From the NCBI GenBank assembly GCA_022579005.1, contig MU401584.1, forward strand, positions 1 to 64,000: DNA of 64,000 nucleotides. Direction: 5' to 3'. Origin of the DNA: Poronia punctata (taxonomy: Eukaryota > Ascomycota > Sordariomycetes > Xylariales > Xylariaceae). Of the stretch, positions 21,524 to 33,783 are shown one piece after another. The position numbers and the translations under genes were made by a program. The notes beneath the pieces are model-generated. The model was given only the letters and a program-made list of their open reading frames with translations, was not told where the DNA came from and made no database searches. Each line of letters starts with the position of its first letter. Position 1 is the stretch's first letter.

Positions 21524-24500
21524 CTTGTCGCATGGGCTGGGGTACAGGGGGGAAGGTCTAGAGAGATGGAGACACAGCAACCAGGAGTCAAAACAATACA
21601 AACAAGTCGCAACTGCCTGTTCATCAAGAGAAGTTCATAGTTTGTTTGGCAACAAAACGGGTGGGTGTCACGGCTAATCGCAGCGCCTTCTTAGAGTCCA
21701 CAGGTCCAAGTAATTCAGACCATGAGGCTTTGTTGTTTTGGACATACGACGGTAAGTGAGAGAGCAGCGGGACAGAAGAGCCCGAAACAAGCTAAGCCAC
21801 TCTTCGAGCTTCCGTCCAAGGAGGGTCAGAGCGACAAGTCTGACAGATCAGTTCAGGAATGCGATGAGAAAGGGAAACGACAGCAAGTTGATATGACGTA
21901 GAGGAAGGATCGGGCACAGCGCAGTAGGTAATGAATGCTCTGTACCAACTTCAAAGAACTCGGTGGGGGTTTGTCCTGAATACGAGCGTTGAAACTTGAG
22001 GGAGTCGAAGCCGGGGTTCGTTCATTACTGCATGTCAGACAAAATAGAAGCAAATAAAGAGCATATATTGGCACGGTATCAGTTCTCAAAACTTGACGGT
22101 TCCAACCGCAAATAAGGCTGTCAAGAGGGTCGACAATCCTACTGCAAGCAAGCCAACGATCAGGCAGGAGTCAAAGAAAAGAGACGGGGAGCTTCCGAGT
22201 AAGGTGCTGGTAAGTAAGGTTCAGCGAAGCTAGGTTAGAGCTTTCCGTGTCCTTATTCAAAAGTTGCGAGATGGTGACATGTACACGGTAGATATTTTAT
22301 TATGGTGAGACGTGAACTGTACGGGAAGCGCCTAGTCTGCAGGGTTCAAATATTCCAAGGTACCTTCCTACAAGAAGCCTAGTGGGTGGGTACTTGCAAT
22401 TGAAGTCAGGAAAGCCAGGACTGCCAGAAAGGCGTAACTCCACCTTACCCGCTCATATCACCTGCTCAACACGCAAGTTTACACTCCTCTAACCCCCGGG
22501 GATTTGTGAATAATGTACGTGGTGCATGCACTATCAAGGCTGCCGATGCCCGTCTTGGCACCACATATGAGTGTTTAGGTATTTTAATAGGGGTTTTAGG
22601 GCTGGGCTGAGGGGCATTTGAATTTAGGCACCCAGTTAACAACCGAGTCTTGATTGTCCTCCTGATGCAACCTACATAGTACCTACGAGTACGTGGTATT
22701 ACTATTCCCACAGATGGAGGTTGGGTATCGAATATGGACCCCGTCGTTGCACATACGGCCTCAAGAAGACATTAAAAGGCTTAAGGAAGCCCGAAGTTGA
22801 GTCCAGTCAGTGAGCTTGGGACAACAATTATGTGCTACCAAAAAGGTTCCCGGCAGATAGGGAAGTCATAAGAACACCTATGCATGTGCCGACGCAGGTA
22901 GGTACATGTATGGAGGAACCATGGCTCACCATGTCGGTAAAATAAAATTTTCGAGTGGTGCAAAATGCTTGTAGACCATGCTGTGATACCTATTTACTAG
23001 GTATGCCATCAAGTTCGCCCAGGAGGTAGGTTTCAGGTAACTTAGGTAGGTACTTACCTCTTCCTTGTTACCCCGAACCCTTCGCCCTGTCCCGATCTTC
23101 TCCGGAGTCCATGTGCCTGCCTCGTTTCTTCTTGGTGGCTTCCCGCCTAAACCCCCGCCCACAATTGGACACCGGAAAAGGTCGATGTGCCCTGACGATT
23201 TAATTTGGAGAAAAATGCAGGAACATACATCGGCCCCTGAACATCATCCCTGACAGCGAATAGCCAGCCGCGAGAGCCCTTGAAATCGTATGTATGGATC
23301 GGGAGGGCGGGGGAGAATGGATTCCCCCACTTCGTTGTCGTCAGCGTTCTGTACTTTGACTAGGGATGCATATGCACAACACTTCCGAATACCGTACCAA
23401 CCGTTACACACACAAGGTCGCATCTATAACGTACTAGGTTCCCTGAAGTATTTCTTTCGAGAAACTGCACCTAACCTAGTGCTTTGGCATAAAATCAATT
23501 TACAGTCAGGTAAACAGCCCGCACCAGCGGTCTGGGTCGTGCCGGCCCCCGGGGCTCTTCTGCTAGCTACTCGAAACACGTCTTTGGAATATACCGTTTT
23601 CGAATCAAGCACCAAGTCTTTTGCTTCGGGCTACAGTCATATACCTGTTATATGTACTGCCATTCTCAACAGCCCCCCCTCATCTCTAAAGCGTGTCATG
23701 TGGTCACATTCAGGAGCAAAGGCAGTGGAACGCTCGCTTTGAAAAGGCAGAGGGATGTACGGCAGTGCTCGCTAGGCCTCTTATAAGCGCTTCATACCGT
23801 CATCAATATGTTACTGTAACACATGGCTTAAGGTTAGGTGAACATTGCGACTTTCTTAATCATCATGGATCGTATCGGCCTGTCGATGTTGGTATTGGGA
23901 CTTTATCCTTACAGTGGTATCAAGTATAGGCTTGTTTTGATTATAACATAGAAAATATGTCTGTATAACCCCTACTGAACCGCATGGCTCTTTCGGACAG
24001 TAGCAACTTTTGACATGAAGATACTTGGACATCAAGGTCACCTACCGGTCTGTTTATGAAGATGACATACAGTTCAGGGACTTACTTCAGCCCCGGCTTG
24101 GCTCAGCTCGGCCCAACCCGAGCGGAGGACGTCCCCAGTCCTTGGAACTACTTATAAGGGGTGGCTTGTGCGGACCCCAACAGCTTCCGTAGTATGTGCT
24201 GCATAATACACGTGTGTCCGTTGCTTGCATCTTTATCTCCCTCCCTTTTCTTGCCTGGGCATCTCTTTTTAGATTCAAGTTTAATTATATATGAAATCAA
24301 GTAGTTAGGCCAGATAGCTAGATACCCTTCGAAATTCAGACTATCAAGGTTAGATCGTCGAAGCAGTGCCGCCTATTTGCCTGATATCGACAAAAAATCC
24401 AGGACTAAGGGTAGGTACAGTCCCCCCGTAGGGAAATTCCTATGCTGTTGGAGAATATACATGTAGGGCATTAACATGATGGTTGATGCTCTTATTCCTT

Positions 24501-25993
24501 CACATGACAAGTTTTGACCCCTATATAACGTATTTACACGTGGATCGAACACATGCCACACACAATTTTGGTTTAGGAGTCAATACGATTCTAGGATGGG
24601 AAAGAAAGTAAAACAAACAGCCAGAAATGTGTCATTAGTTGTACGGCAGTGGTTCTCCTCTTGATCAGCGAACCATCCAACTATGGTAACAAAGTATATA
24701 ATGCCCCCAAAGCCCCAGGTATGTATGCTAAGGCAACACAGGCATGTCACCGATCAAGATCTGAGAGCAGTGTAGGTAGGTATCGGTCCAGACATGAGCA
24801 TAGCTTAGCAGTCAAGATTGCAATCTGTCGATAATATACAATTAACTGTCCGACTAGGCGTCTGACTACATATATCGGTATGTGTAGATTCATAACTTTG
24901 AAGCTTGATGCTGCTAAGTTGGGGATGGATTTTGACATGTGATAATAGGCTTGGCATATGTTGATCTTCTATAATTTGTCTGCGTTTCGGATTATAATCT
25001 ACCAATACACGTAACCTACACCTACATCTACGCATATCTGACCTTAGTCACGTATTTCTTGCACCGGTCCTAAGGAACTGACTGTACTCTGTAAAGCCAC
25101 GAGTACCTTATCTAGACAAAAGTAAATCCAGGGACAGCCGTCCATATTGTTCCATGGCATGACTTATATCTACCTAGGCTGAAGCTAGCTGACGTCTGCA
25201 CAAGGATAACTATGAGTGTGTCCAGCAGAGGGGGGTGTTATCACGACATGATCATGAGTAGGTAGGTATCTAGGTAGGCAAAGAAAATCCAGAGATAGCT
25301 GCCCATATTGTCCCATGCCATGACTTAAATCTACCTAGGCTGAAGCTACCTAACGTCTGCACAAGGATAACTACCTTATGAGTGTATCCAACAGAGGGAA
25401 AGTGTCAGAATATGGTCGTCCTGTGTGCCTGGGAAAGGCTCTGTGTGCCAGGTTTATTCACTCCCTTTGACTCAAACAAGACTCTCGTGAGTTCGAAGAG
25501 TGAAAGAGAACATAGACAGGCAGGCACTCAGACAATCAGCTAGCTAGCAAGGCCATAAGGTTAGCTTAGGTAGTCTCTCATTTTCAGAATGGGCGTCGAG
25601 AACCTTAAGTGACAAGCAGGCAATATGCGATTTGAGAAATCACCTAATAGTCGCGATACGCCTGATACCCGCATCTATGATGTCGTATCCTGTTGATTCC
25701 GGAAGCACATGGATATTCTATCTCTTCTAGCACTGAACAGAACTTCCCAAAGCAATGTAAACAAGAAAAACCTTTTTCTTGTCACCCCATCCAAAAAAAA
25801 AGAAGAAGAGAGGTCAAACCTTGCAACACACACCTCTCATCACTCACATGGTTCCTAGGTTTCTAGGCATCATCATCAACCATCCCACCCTTGCCTTGCC
25901 TTGCCCGAGTGGCAGATCATACACTTCATTGATTGATTCGTTCGGAATACAAATCAATAAAACCAAAGTCCAATCCCGGAAAGTTTAGGAACC
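21524..25993. other. Gene-poor 4.5 kb region
   Basis: No convincing gene is seen on either strand. The right end must hold the promoter of the DUF3712-like gene and the left end the HECT ligase promoter and leader. The stretch is rich in the motif TAGGTAGGTA/ACCTACCT (for example near 22895, 23040, 24775 and 25260), has a duplicated segment of about 115 bp (25117-25231 and 25279-25400) and several open frames of 60-150 codons with no recognisable content. The frame at 23290-23742 is the longest but has random-looking composition. Confidence 0.55.
25117..25400 (+). repeat. Diverged direct repeat, two copies of about 115 bp
   Basis: Copy 1 (about 25117-25231) and copy 2 (about 25279-25400) share the order of blocks aatccag-gaca/gata, catattgt-cccatg, catgactta, atctacctaggctgaag and gtctgcacaaggataac, with scattered substitutions and a few small indels. 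The spacer contains TAGGTAGGTATCTAGGTAGG. It is non-coding and most likely a local segmental duplication. Confidence 0.75.
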
Positions 25994-27103
25994 ATGGATC
26001 ACATCTTTCCAGGCTTGATCCTGTTCAACACGCCCTCGACGGAGACTGCTTTCCGAGGAGTGGTCAATACCATTATTCAGCAGAGCAAACTGGACGTGTC
26101 CCTATTGCGCATCAGCAATGTTACCGAAAGGTAAGTCGAAATGAAAAAACAGAATATTCATTTGTATACGCTACCTATAGATATATTCTCATCTCGTCTC
26201 CCCTTACTGACGGAAGTTAAAAAAAAAAAAAAAAACAGTTCATTCGAAGTATCCCTGGAAGCCAAAGTCGCTAGAACCGGCCCGGCCACCGCTACTACGA
26301 CGGCCATGACGGCCCAGCTCTGCGGCCCGTCCGGCCGTTTCGCCGACGTCACTCTGCCCGCGATGGCGACCAAGGCGTACGGCACCAGCGTGGTGGTGGT
26401 CTCGCAGCAGTTCGTGCAGATCGTCGACGTCTTCGCCCTCAAGGCTTTCATCCGCGACCTCATCCGAAAGGAGATGGTCGTGTTGTCCCTGCGCGACGCC
26501 AAGACGACCATCACGGCCATGGGCATCGGTCCCCGCGACATCGTGTACGAGAAGGATATCCGCCTGAAGGGGATGTGGGGTCCCGTCGTCTACCTCAAGA
26601 GGGCGGTTCTCACCCCGCCCTTTGTCGGCGAGAGGATTCACGTCATGCTCGTCTTCGACGTTGTTAATCCTAGTCCGCTCGAGATGAACTTCGGAACTTG
26701 CATGTTTGAGATCAAGGACGGAAGGGGTCTGGCCCTCGCCGAGCTCAAGGGTAACCTCGACATGACCCGTAAACGATTTGAATTTACGGTTCAAGGGACC
26801 GTGGATTTTAACCTTGTGCTCATGTTGGCCGAAGAGATGGAGGCGGAAAGCCACGACCCGCTTGTCGAAACGATCGGAAGGGAGAAGGCGGGAGGCAGAT
26901 TGGTTGGTAAACACTGTGTTGGCGGCGTCAGCTGGTGTGATGATACCGTCAAGGGTATCGATGTGCCCATCAAGAACATGGGCATTTTATTCCGCGTCCT
27001 GAACATCGAGTACCCGTACAGATTGGACGAGCCGAGCCTGGACCGGCAGACGGCGAACGGCGGATTTCAGAGCTGGGCGCAACAATTTCGTCTACGTCGT
27101 TAG
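25994..27103 (+). CDS. DUF3712-like (LEA14-type fold) protein
   Basis: Two exons, 25994-26130 and 26239-27103, 333 aa. The intron has donor GTAAGT and ends in a long A-run followed by CAG. The start has good context (aaccATGGat). The order of features, NTIIQQSKLDVSLLRISNVT, then SSFEVSLEAKVARTGPATAT, then a FADVTLPAM strand and later IGPRDIVYEKDIRLKGMWG, resembles the DUF3712 family, a fungal beta-sandwich related to LEA14/WHy domains. Many members have an N-terminal membrane segment; I see none here, and no signal peptide, so this one may be cytosolic. Function of the family is unknown. The second exon is markedly GC-rich. The ORF also contains a misleading upstream in-frame extension into the intron (26141-26238). 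Gene confident, family moderately so. Confidence 0.75.
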
Positions 27104-27597
27104 CTCATTATGGGCTTTTGGTTGTCTATAACCTCCAGTTTCATGTTTCTTGCTCCTTCTTTTCCTCTCCCATCTTTGTCAGGAGATTGACACATCAGTT
27201 TAACGACGCGACGAATGAATGAGGGCGGATACACACCATCTTGTCATCGGGTCAAGACTTGCGTGTAGGTAGTTTAGTCTTTAGAGATGGAAAACATTCT
27301 CTGAAATTCCCGAATGGTTTTAAACAATCCGGCCCATGATTAATTATCCTGTCGTGCCTAACCCCTTTTTACCCATCTCTTTGTGGCGCTTATCAAACGC
27401 TAGAACCGTAAGTACTGCCGGTAGAAATATACCTAGCTCTCCAAGCTCGCTTCTTTCGTAGAGGGAGGTGGGTATCCGTATATACAGCTTGGTTAGTTTC
27501 GCCTCCTGAACGCCTAAAAACCCATCATTTTATTATTTACACCCCCGTCTCTTTCTTTCTTTCTTTCTTTCTTTCAGTTCCCTTGTCCCACTTCTCT
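27104..27597. other. Convergent 3' intergenic region with (CTTT)n
   Basis: Shared 3' region between the DUF3712-like gene (+) and the glycosyltransferase gene (-). A (CTTT)n microsatellite lies at about 27548-27575. No gene is seen. Confidence 0.55.
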
Positions 27598-29052
27598 TTA
27601 TACAGCAACCCAGTCCTGGCCACTACACGACGCGTCCATTTGTTTCACGAAAGCATCGACGCGCTCCATGATCCACCCGGAAACGATTGGGTTGCTCGAA
27701 CCCTCTTCCGGCTTTCGTTCCGCCCCTAGCTTAACCGTGTTAAGCGTTTTGCAGGTGCGGCCGTCGACGGCGAACTGCATGCAATCCGACTTCGCATCGC
27801 AAAGGGCCTGGCACTCTTCGAACGAGGCATCCTCGGCCTCGACGTCTTTTGACAGGTTATCCCAATCTAATCTCTGCTTTTGTAGCTGAGGCAGCACGAA
27901 TTTACGGAACAGGTCTCCGTGACGTGGGAAGTCGGGATTCGTCTCGTTACGCTTTACACATTGTTAGCCTTGCTTGCCCCCCTCTTTGGCAGGTCCTCCT
28001 ACCATTTCGGGGTGGGATCGTGAGCTTACCTTGACGTCCCATTCTTGATCAAAGTCGTAGTAAGCCTGGATATCTTCGGGGCTCATATGATGATAAGTCG
28101 TGGCATAGTAGCACCAAAGTGGGTAACCGGCCCCAGTCTTGAGTTTGAAGTCTAGTGTAGAGGGCATGTCTCCTTCGAGGGTCGGCCATGCCCACGAGAG
28201 CGGCACACCGGCGTCGCTCATGACCTTGGAGAGGATATAGTCGCCGGCCCACTGGCTGAGTGTGAGTTGGTCGTAGGCTTTGGTGTCGTTGCCGTGGCGC
28301 TCGACGAGCTGCTTCATCGCAGGGTTGGAGATGATGATACCTGCACCCCCGTAGGCGAACTTGTCGTTTCCGAGGTTCATCTGGCGGCCGATGTAGTAGG
28401 GTCGCGAGGCGTCCAGGTGCGACAGCCAGGTCAGGAGGCTGTTCCAGAACACGTATGTGTCGCATTCGGTGAAGATGTACCATTTGCTCGTAGGACTCTG
28501 GCGGTACGCTTTGTTGGCTGTCGGGAGGAACTTCCACTTGTCCAACTTCCAGCCGGGCACGTCACGGCCGAAACCCGTGTTCGGAGCGTCCGTCCAGTCC
28601 TCCATCTCTTGATGGGAAAACCCCTCCTTGCCATGCTCCTGTAATCGACGGTAATATTCAAAATCCGGGTGCTGCTCTACGAGGCCAGAGTCGAGCTCGT
28701 CCAAGGCGTTCCCTATATGCTGGCCTTGGAAGTCCTCCTCCATGTCGGACCATATCCCATAGTGACGGTAGCATGTCAATGTGGTGTGGATAAGAGGCGG
28801 TAGCTTCTTCCGGACTTCGTTGGAGCCTGTCCTGACGATAACAAAGACGTCATCGAGGCCAGTCAAGGCAGCACAGGGGTCGTGGGCCGTGCTCGTGCTC
28901 GTAAAGTGTGGTAAGGGTAAATGGTGGTCGGTAATGAAGGAAACATGGCGGTAATCGCGGAGCGCATGGAGTGTTGCGAGGACTATTATACTTATGCCAG
29001 CATAAGTCACCAACCGCCGTCGGTTCCATAGGCTTCCCGGTGTTAAGCCCAT
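27598..29052 (-). CDS. Type II membrane glycosyltransferase, GT31/fringe-like
   Basis: Two exons, 29052-28030 and 27951-27598, 458 aa. The intron (27952-28029) has donor GTAAGC and branch GCTAACAA; it joins QEWDVK to RNETNPDFPRHGDLF. The N terminus has a short basic cytosolic tail (NRRRLVTYA) and one hydrophobic anchor (about residues 15-28), typical of Golgi enzymes. The lumenal part holds VFVIVRTGSNEVRKKLPPLI, then KWYIFTECDTYVFW with the acidic metal-binding type motif, and YYIGRQMNLGNDKFAYGGAG, all typical of fungal GT31 (core-1 galactosyltransferase/fringe) relatives. The C terminus carries FEECQALCDAKSDCMQF and a later CSG, a PAN/apple-like cysteine pattern often fused to this family. 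It should transfer a sugar onto a glycan or glycoprotein in the Golgi; donor and acceptor cannot be told. Confidence 0.8.
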
Positions 29053-31112
29053 TTTTAGGAGAGAAGTTTATTCATCAAAGGTATAGAAGGTATAGAGACA
29101 GGACGGGTGACGGGTATAAAGCTCTATTCATTCAACACCAAAAAGTATATATAAGACGTAATGTGGTGCTTTCTAAAGAGGAAAAGAATGGAGATGGCTG
29201 ACTCGGCGTAGGGCCACGCAGGGATCAAACTCAAAACTCAAAAGACGGTCTTCTGCCAGCAGATTTGGGGGTCGTCGAGAGTAGATTCTTGATTTTTAAT
29301 CGTGAAATTGCTAATGCCAAGTTGGGGTTTCTTGTAGAGGCTATATACTTTTGTGCACAAGACCACGAAGAAAGGTCTTTGGCCCAAGTCAGCAGCACGT
29401 CAATGGAAAAAACGCAAGGAGAGAACTCGGCATATGTGAGTGAAGCCAGGAAATCATTCAAGTAGTTTCAATAAACAAAAATGTGGTAAGAGAAGAGCTG
29501 CAAAAGAGAAAAGTAAGATGTTCATCAAAGTGGCTATAACTTTGTTACATCAGCGCGCCAAGGCTTACGATGGAGTTGCACAGTATTAGCAGGATCCAAC
29601 AAGCTGGCAAAGGACCAGGGCACCGTTTTTTCTCAGTAGTTCGACGCTCATAATCTACACGTAATAATAAGTAAGGAAAACGACTCGCGTCATTCGTCCG
29701 CGTAGATAGGTACTTACGTCAGTGTCAGTCTTCAGATCTCCAAACCAACCAACTTTTGTTCTCCGTCCATCGCCCTTCAACCCAATAGTTGAAAGATTTA
29801 CCGTTCAGTTTATTATTCCGACCACTAGGCTTTTACCATTACTTCGGCTCTGCATCTCTACATATGCACAAAGTCAGCCATTCTCTTCTCTCCGAGGTAT
29901 TGATAAATGGACAGGTTACACTCACGAGTTACCGTACTGAGTCCTTAAACGAGGGGGCCACAAGACATCTGAGATAGGGGAAAGGTAGGACCAATACGCT
30001 GATCAATGCTGATCAACGGGGGAAGGTGGACAGAAACTGGAGGGTCTACCATCCACGGACGCCACGGAGAGACATTCCACCACCAGTCTGAACCAAGAAC
30101 GAGAGCAGGACGAGAAAACCCCCCCTGGGGCCTGGACCGTGCGTAATTGTGGTTCAAAATGACAGGGCTGATGAAAGTTGAAACACCAAGGAAGTCCCAC
30201 CCTGTTTTCTCCCCTGTCACCGTAAGTACCTACTTAACCTACTTGCAAAAGCCGGGCACAAGAATCCCCACCGGGTGGGCTTGCCAAATAAGTTTAAATT
30301 GAACATTACAAGACGAGAATAGGACCTTTAACAATACCCAAAATCTCCCCATGTACGCGTAGATAGCATGGTGGTCTACTACCATTGAATACACGTATAT
30401 GCTTTTCCCAGAATCCCAAGTCGTTGGTATGTTTTAGGTTTGATAGATTCTTCTACTAACGTAATACACATAGTCCACAAGCAAGTTTTGACAGGTTCGG
30501 CACATCCGCGAACTATACTAACTAACCTAAGTACCTAATTCAGCTAAGCTTCAAAAGTACTCGAGTCGTCAATCTGCTAATATCGATCCAACAGCATGAA
30601 ATATTGGCGTTTGTGCTGCTTAAATCCTGCCCCCCAAAATAGACGTGTCACCTACCACAGTATTTCTGGCACCAACTTACACAGTACCTACTTAATCTGG
30701 ATAATTGCGACACCATTATTGGACACTCCCCTAGCACAGTACCTCACATAGGGGGTTACAGCAGGTTACCTAGGCAGCTTAGGTATGTCACTAAGCATGT
30801 GGCTAAAGGGGGCTTGCTCCTCGTATCACCTGCCCATCGAATAGAAACTCGCTTTTAGTGTGGTGCAGCAGTAACATCGGAAATTTATCAAGGCTGATGA
30901 TGAAAAGGGGGACGAATAGAAAAGCCGGCGCGATCAACCAAGGTTTTCTAGCTTTGGTTGCTGTTTTCCACGCGTAATTTCATGTCCGATCTGCTCATAG
31001 CCTCATCCAGGGGCCCGATCCCGGACGCGCCGTCCGCATGGACCTCAGCGGATACTCCCTCCCGGGTAAGCACGTGTGGGGTAGATGAGACCCGTTATGT
31101 TCCAGTGCACAT
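29053..31112. other. Intergenic region, no gene seen
   Basis: Two kilobases between the glycosyltransferase start and the dehydrogenase pseudogene end. Several 60-90 codon open frames on both strands lack conserved motifs. TAGGTACTTACG/ACTTACCT-type motifs recur (near 29708, 30225 and 30660). It should hold the promoter of the glycosyltransferase gene at its left end. Confidence 0.5.
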
Positions 31113-32595
31113 TCAGTCGAACACAATAGCAGCCTTGATGGCGGACTTATTGCGAATGCTCTCGAGGGCCTCGCCCCATTGCTCCAGCTTACCGCCACGG
31201 CGCACGTAGTTGATGGCGTCCTCGAGCACTTTGGCGCTCCCGCTAGCCTCGACGACTAGGTGCATGGCACATCGCAATGTCAGCTAATCACGTATCGAAC
31301 TAGGTATCGTGCCTTTGGGACGAAGATCCGACGCATTGGAGGCAGCATACCGATATCGAACCCATACGGGTTATCCTTCTTGATCTGCTCCCATTGGGGA
31401 GCCGCGTTTGTTCTAGATAGTGGCACGTAAAAATCGGCCGCATCAAGGTTCTTCGCAAGATCCATTTTTTCGCCCCTTTAGGCGCCGCAATCGTGAGTTG
31501 GGAGACACCGTTCAGTTTCCTGGGTGTATGCGAAATGGGACTATTAGTCCCAACCATCCGTCTCCAGTCGAACAAAACAAGGACCATCCACCTGCTTGCA
31601 GGAACTGAGCCATCATAAGACCTGTTGGGCCGGCCCCGATTAGAAGGGCGTGAGACCCGGGTCTAGGCGCGATTTTCTCCAAGCCGTGCATGGCGCACGA
31701 AGCAGGTTCGATCAGGGTCGCATCGACGTCAGAGAGGTTGTTAATCTTGAACAGACGGCCTTGCGGATAAGAGCACTAAATCACATTGTTTAGTTTCGCG
31801 TTGGATGCTCAGCGCGTTGGAGCGCGCGGGTGATGAGGGGACGGACGTATTCCGCAAACCCACCGTCTAGCCCGAGGATGCCATGAGCCTTGAAGTCCTC
31901 GCAGAGTAGTTCGTCGCCTCTCCGGCAGTAGAAGCTGTCAAACAGCCCTGCTTAGCCCTAATACACCCGGTACCAATAACAGCATGAGAGATCGATTGCC
32001 TAACCTACCAGTGACCGCACAACTCGAAGTTGTCAGCCGCAACTCTGTCGCCGACCTTGAAAGCCTTCACGTCATCAGCGAACCCTACACCAGCTTATTT
32101 ATTATCCGCCTTACAGCAGTTAATATTAACGCTTTTTGTCATGAAACATACCGACAACCTCGCCAATCGTCTCATGGCCGGGGATGAGAGGGAATTCGGC
32201 GATGAACTCGCCCTCATGGATGTGCAGGTCCGTTCCGCAGACACCGCAGGCCTGTGACAACACACGCATCGTGTTACTTTATCCTGACCGAAAGCAGAGA
32301 TTCAAGCATAGCTGGTTATTCCCACCTACCTTGACCTTGATAAGGACATCGCCCGGCCGAAGCGTAGGAAGGGGCACCTCTACTATCCCCCATACCTCAA
32401 GTTTCTCGTACCTATCAGTCCGCGACATGTCAAAGCAGGATTTATTATTGTCTTATTGCTCCCAGTAGGACAATGTGGTCGGTGATACAAGACAACGTCC
32501 CCTTCGCACATCCACCACTGATTAAGCGAATGTGAAGAAAATACAACTACTCATAGGTACTCACCTGAGATCATTGTTTTCGGAAGCTCAGCCAT
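31113..32595 (-). pseudogene. Decayed D-arabinitol/polyol dehydrogenase (zinc-dependent MDR family)
   Basis: The minus strand carries, in order and interrupted by plausible introns, most pieces of a zinc alcohol dehydrogenase of the fungal arabinitol dehydrogenase type: [43 protein letters not shown] with [111 protein letters not shown]; and EQWGEALESIRNKSAIKAAI with a stop at 31113-31115. Two lesions argue against function. GGKL is joined directly to EQWGEAL, so about 55-60 residues of the coenzyme domain are missing without an intron. The segment reading TIAAPKGAK is out of frame with MDLAKN across an A6 run at about 31464-31469. The 5' splice pattern is also not clean. It would have oxidised sugar alcohols using NAD(P)+. 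Relic confident; exact polyol not. Confidence 0.75.
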
Positions 32596-33698
32596 GATTC
32601 TTAAGTACATATATATGGTTACAGTCTAGTAAGTAGGTTACTTAACTTGTCTTTATCTCTGGGAAGGAAAGTGAAAGTGTAAGTCATCAAACTGCAAAAA
32701 AAAAAAGCCAATTGCTATTACGATGAACTGCTGAGCGGCAGAGTGTGGAATAATAAGACCATATGAATATTGTAAGAACCAACAGTAAACCGCTAGCTAG
32801 ACTACTACTACACCTTTACTTCTTATACCTACCCTCGTGCAACGACAAGTTGTCTCAGACTCTAATAGAACAGAACAAAAAGCCCCCGCGGGGTACCTAC
32901 AAAAAAGCCAGCGCCGTCCCGGAGAAAACCGCGACGCCTGAACAGACTAACTACCTACCTACTTATTCTATGCGGCTTCATACTTACATACCTAGGCTCA
33001 AGAATCGTTACCGACTAACCTCCACCTAGATGCGAAAGGCTGGGTTTGGGTAGGAGCTTGCATTGCAAGTGGCAGGTGGCAGTTCATTTTATCATCTTGG
33101 TTTATAAACCCCGCTCACCGCCGAGTACTCGTATGAATTCTAGCGCAGTCGGGTGAAACTAAACCGGAGAGGTAGTTTGAGATGGGATAACCGACGGCTA
33201 CCCATTTTATAGTATATATGTAGCCTAACCTAGGTAGTGAAATAGAACACGCTAACGAGTTGAGCGAGCTTGTGGTCAATCGGGATGGAAGAACATGGGC
33301 ATTGAACCTCATGCATCCGATGATCCCCGTCGAGAAAGTCAAGCATGAGCGTATCATATAAGAGATGTAGGAGGCAGATAGTAAAGTATCATTGGATGTT
33401 GTTGTATGTGACCTTTGCTCGTCATACTTTTGTCGACCGACAGAAATATATGCAAAAAGCTGGCTCTGCCTGACAGAAAATGACATTACAGAAATAGCTC
33501 CCCTTGTGCAATAGCTAACTACCTATTGTACTATCACAATGTCTATACCTGCTCTTCGTTAAAGTAGTCTAGATTTACACACTTACGGAGTGAGTGTCTT
33601 CTTAAAAAGGTGAAATACTGGCAACCAAATCGCAAGGTGCGTTGTGAAAAAAAGAAAAAAAAGAGTCCATGTTCTTGCTAGGGAAACGGAAAAAATTT
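32596..33698. other. Intergenic region, no gene seen
   Basis: About 1.1 kb between the dehydrogenase relic and the tRNA gene. It contains an A-run at 32696-32706 and ACCTACCTACTT (about 32952-32963). No gene is seen. Confidence 0.5.
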
Positions 33699-33783
33699 GA
33701 CCTCGCTGGGGGTCGAACCCAGAATCTCCTGATTACTATAAACAGTCTCGTAGTCAGACGCCTTGCCATTGGGCCACGAGGCC
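33699..33783 (-). tRNA. tRNA-Arg (anticodon ACG) with a 14-nt intron
   Basis: Read on the minus strand, the gene starts GGCCTCG and ends CGAGGTC, a seven-pair acceptor stem with one G-U-type pair. The D stem is GCC/GGC, the anticodon stem TCTGA/TCAGG, the loop CTACGAA with anticodon ACG, and the T arm CTGGG-TTCGACC-CCCAG. A 14-nt intron starting GACTGTTTATAG lies one base 3' of the anticodon, the canonical place. The mature form is 71 nt. Standard box A (TGGCCCAATGG) and box B (GGTTCGACCC) promoter elements are present. A T-rich stretch (about 33647-33660 on the other strand as AAAAAGAAAAAA) follows the gene and could end Pol III transcription. Confidence 0.93.

Noticed and set aside
23290..23742. 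150-codon plus-strand frame in the gene-poor region
   Set aside because: No domain, no clear start context or splice pattern, and random-looking amino-acid composition.
26240..26914. 224-codon antisense frame in the DUF3712-like gene
   Set aside because: It arises from GC-rich codon use in the sense exon, which matches the conserved family pattern.
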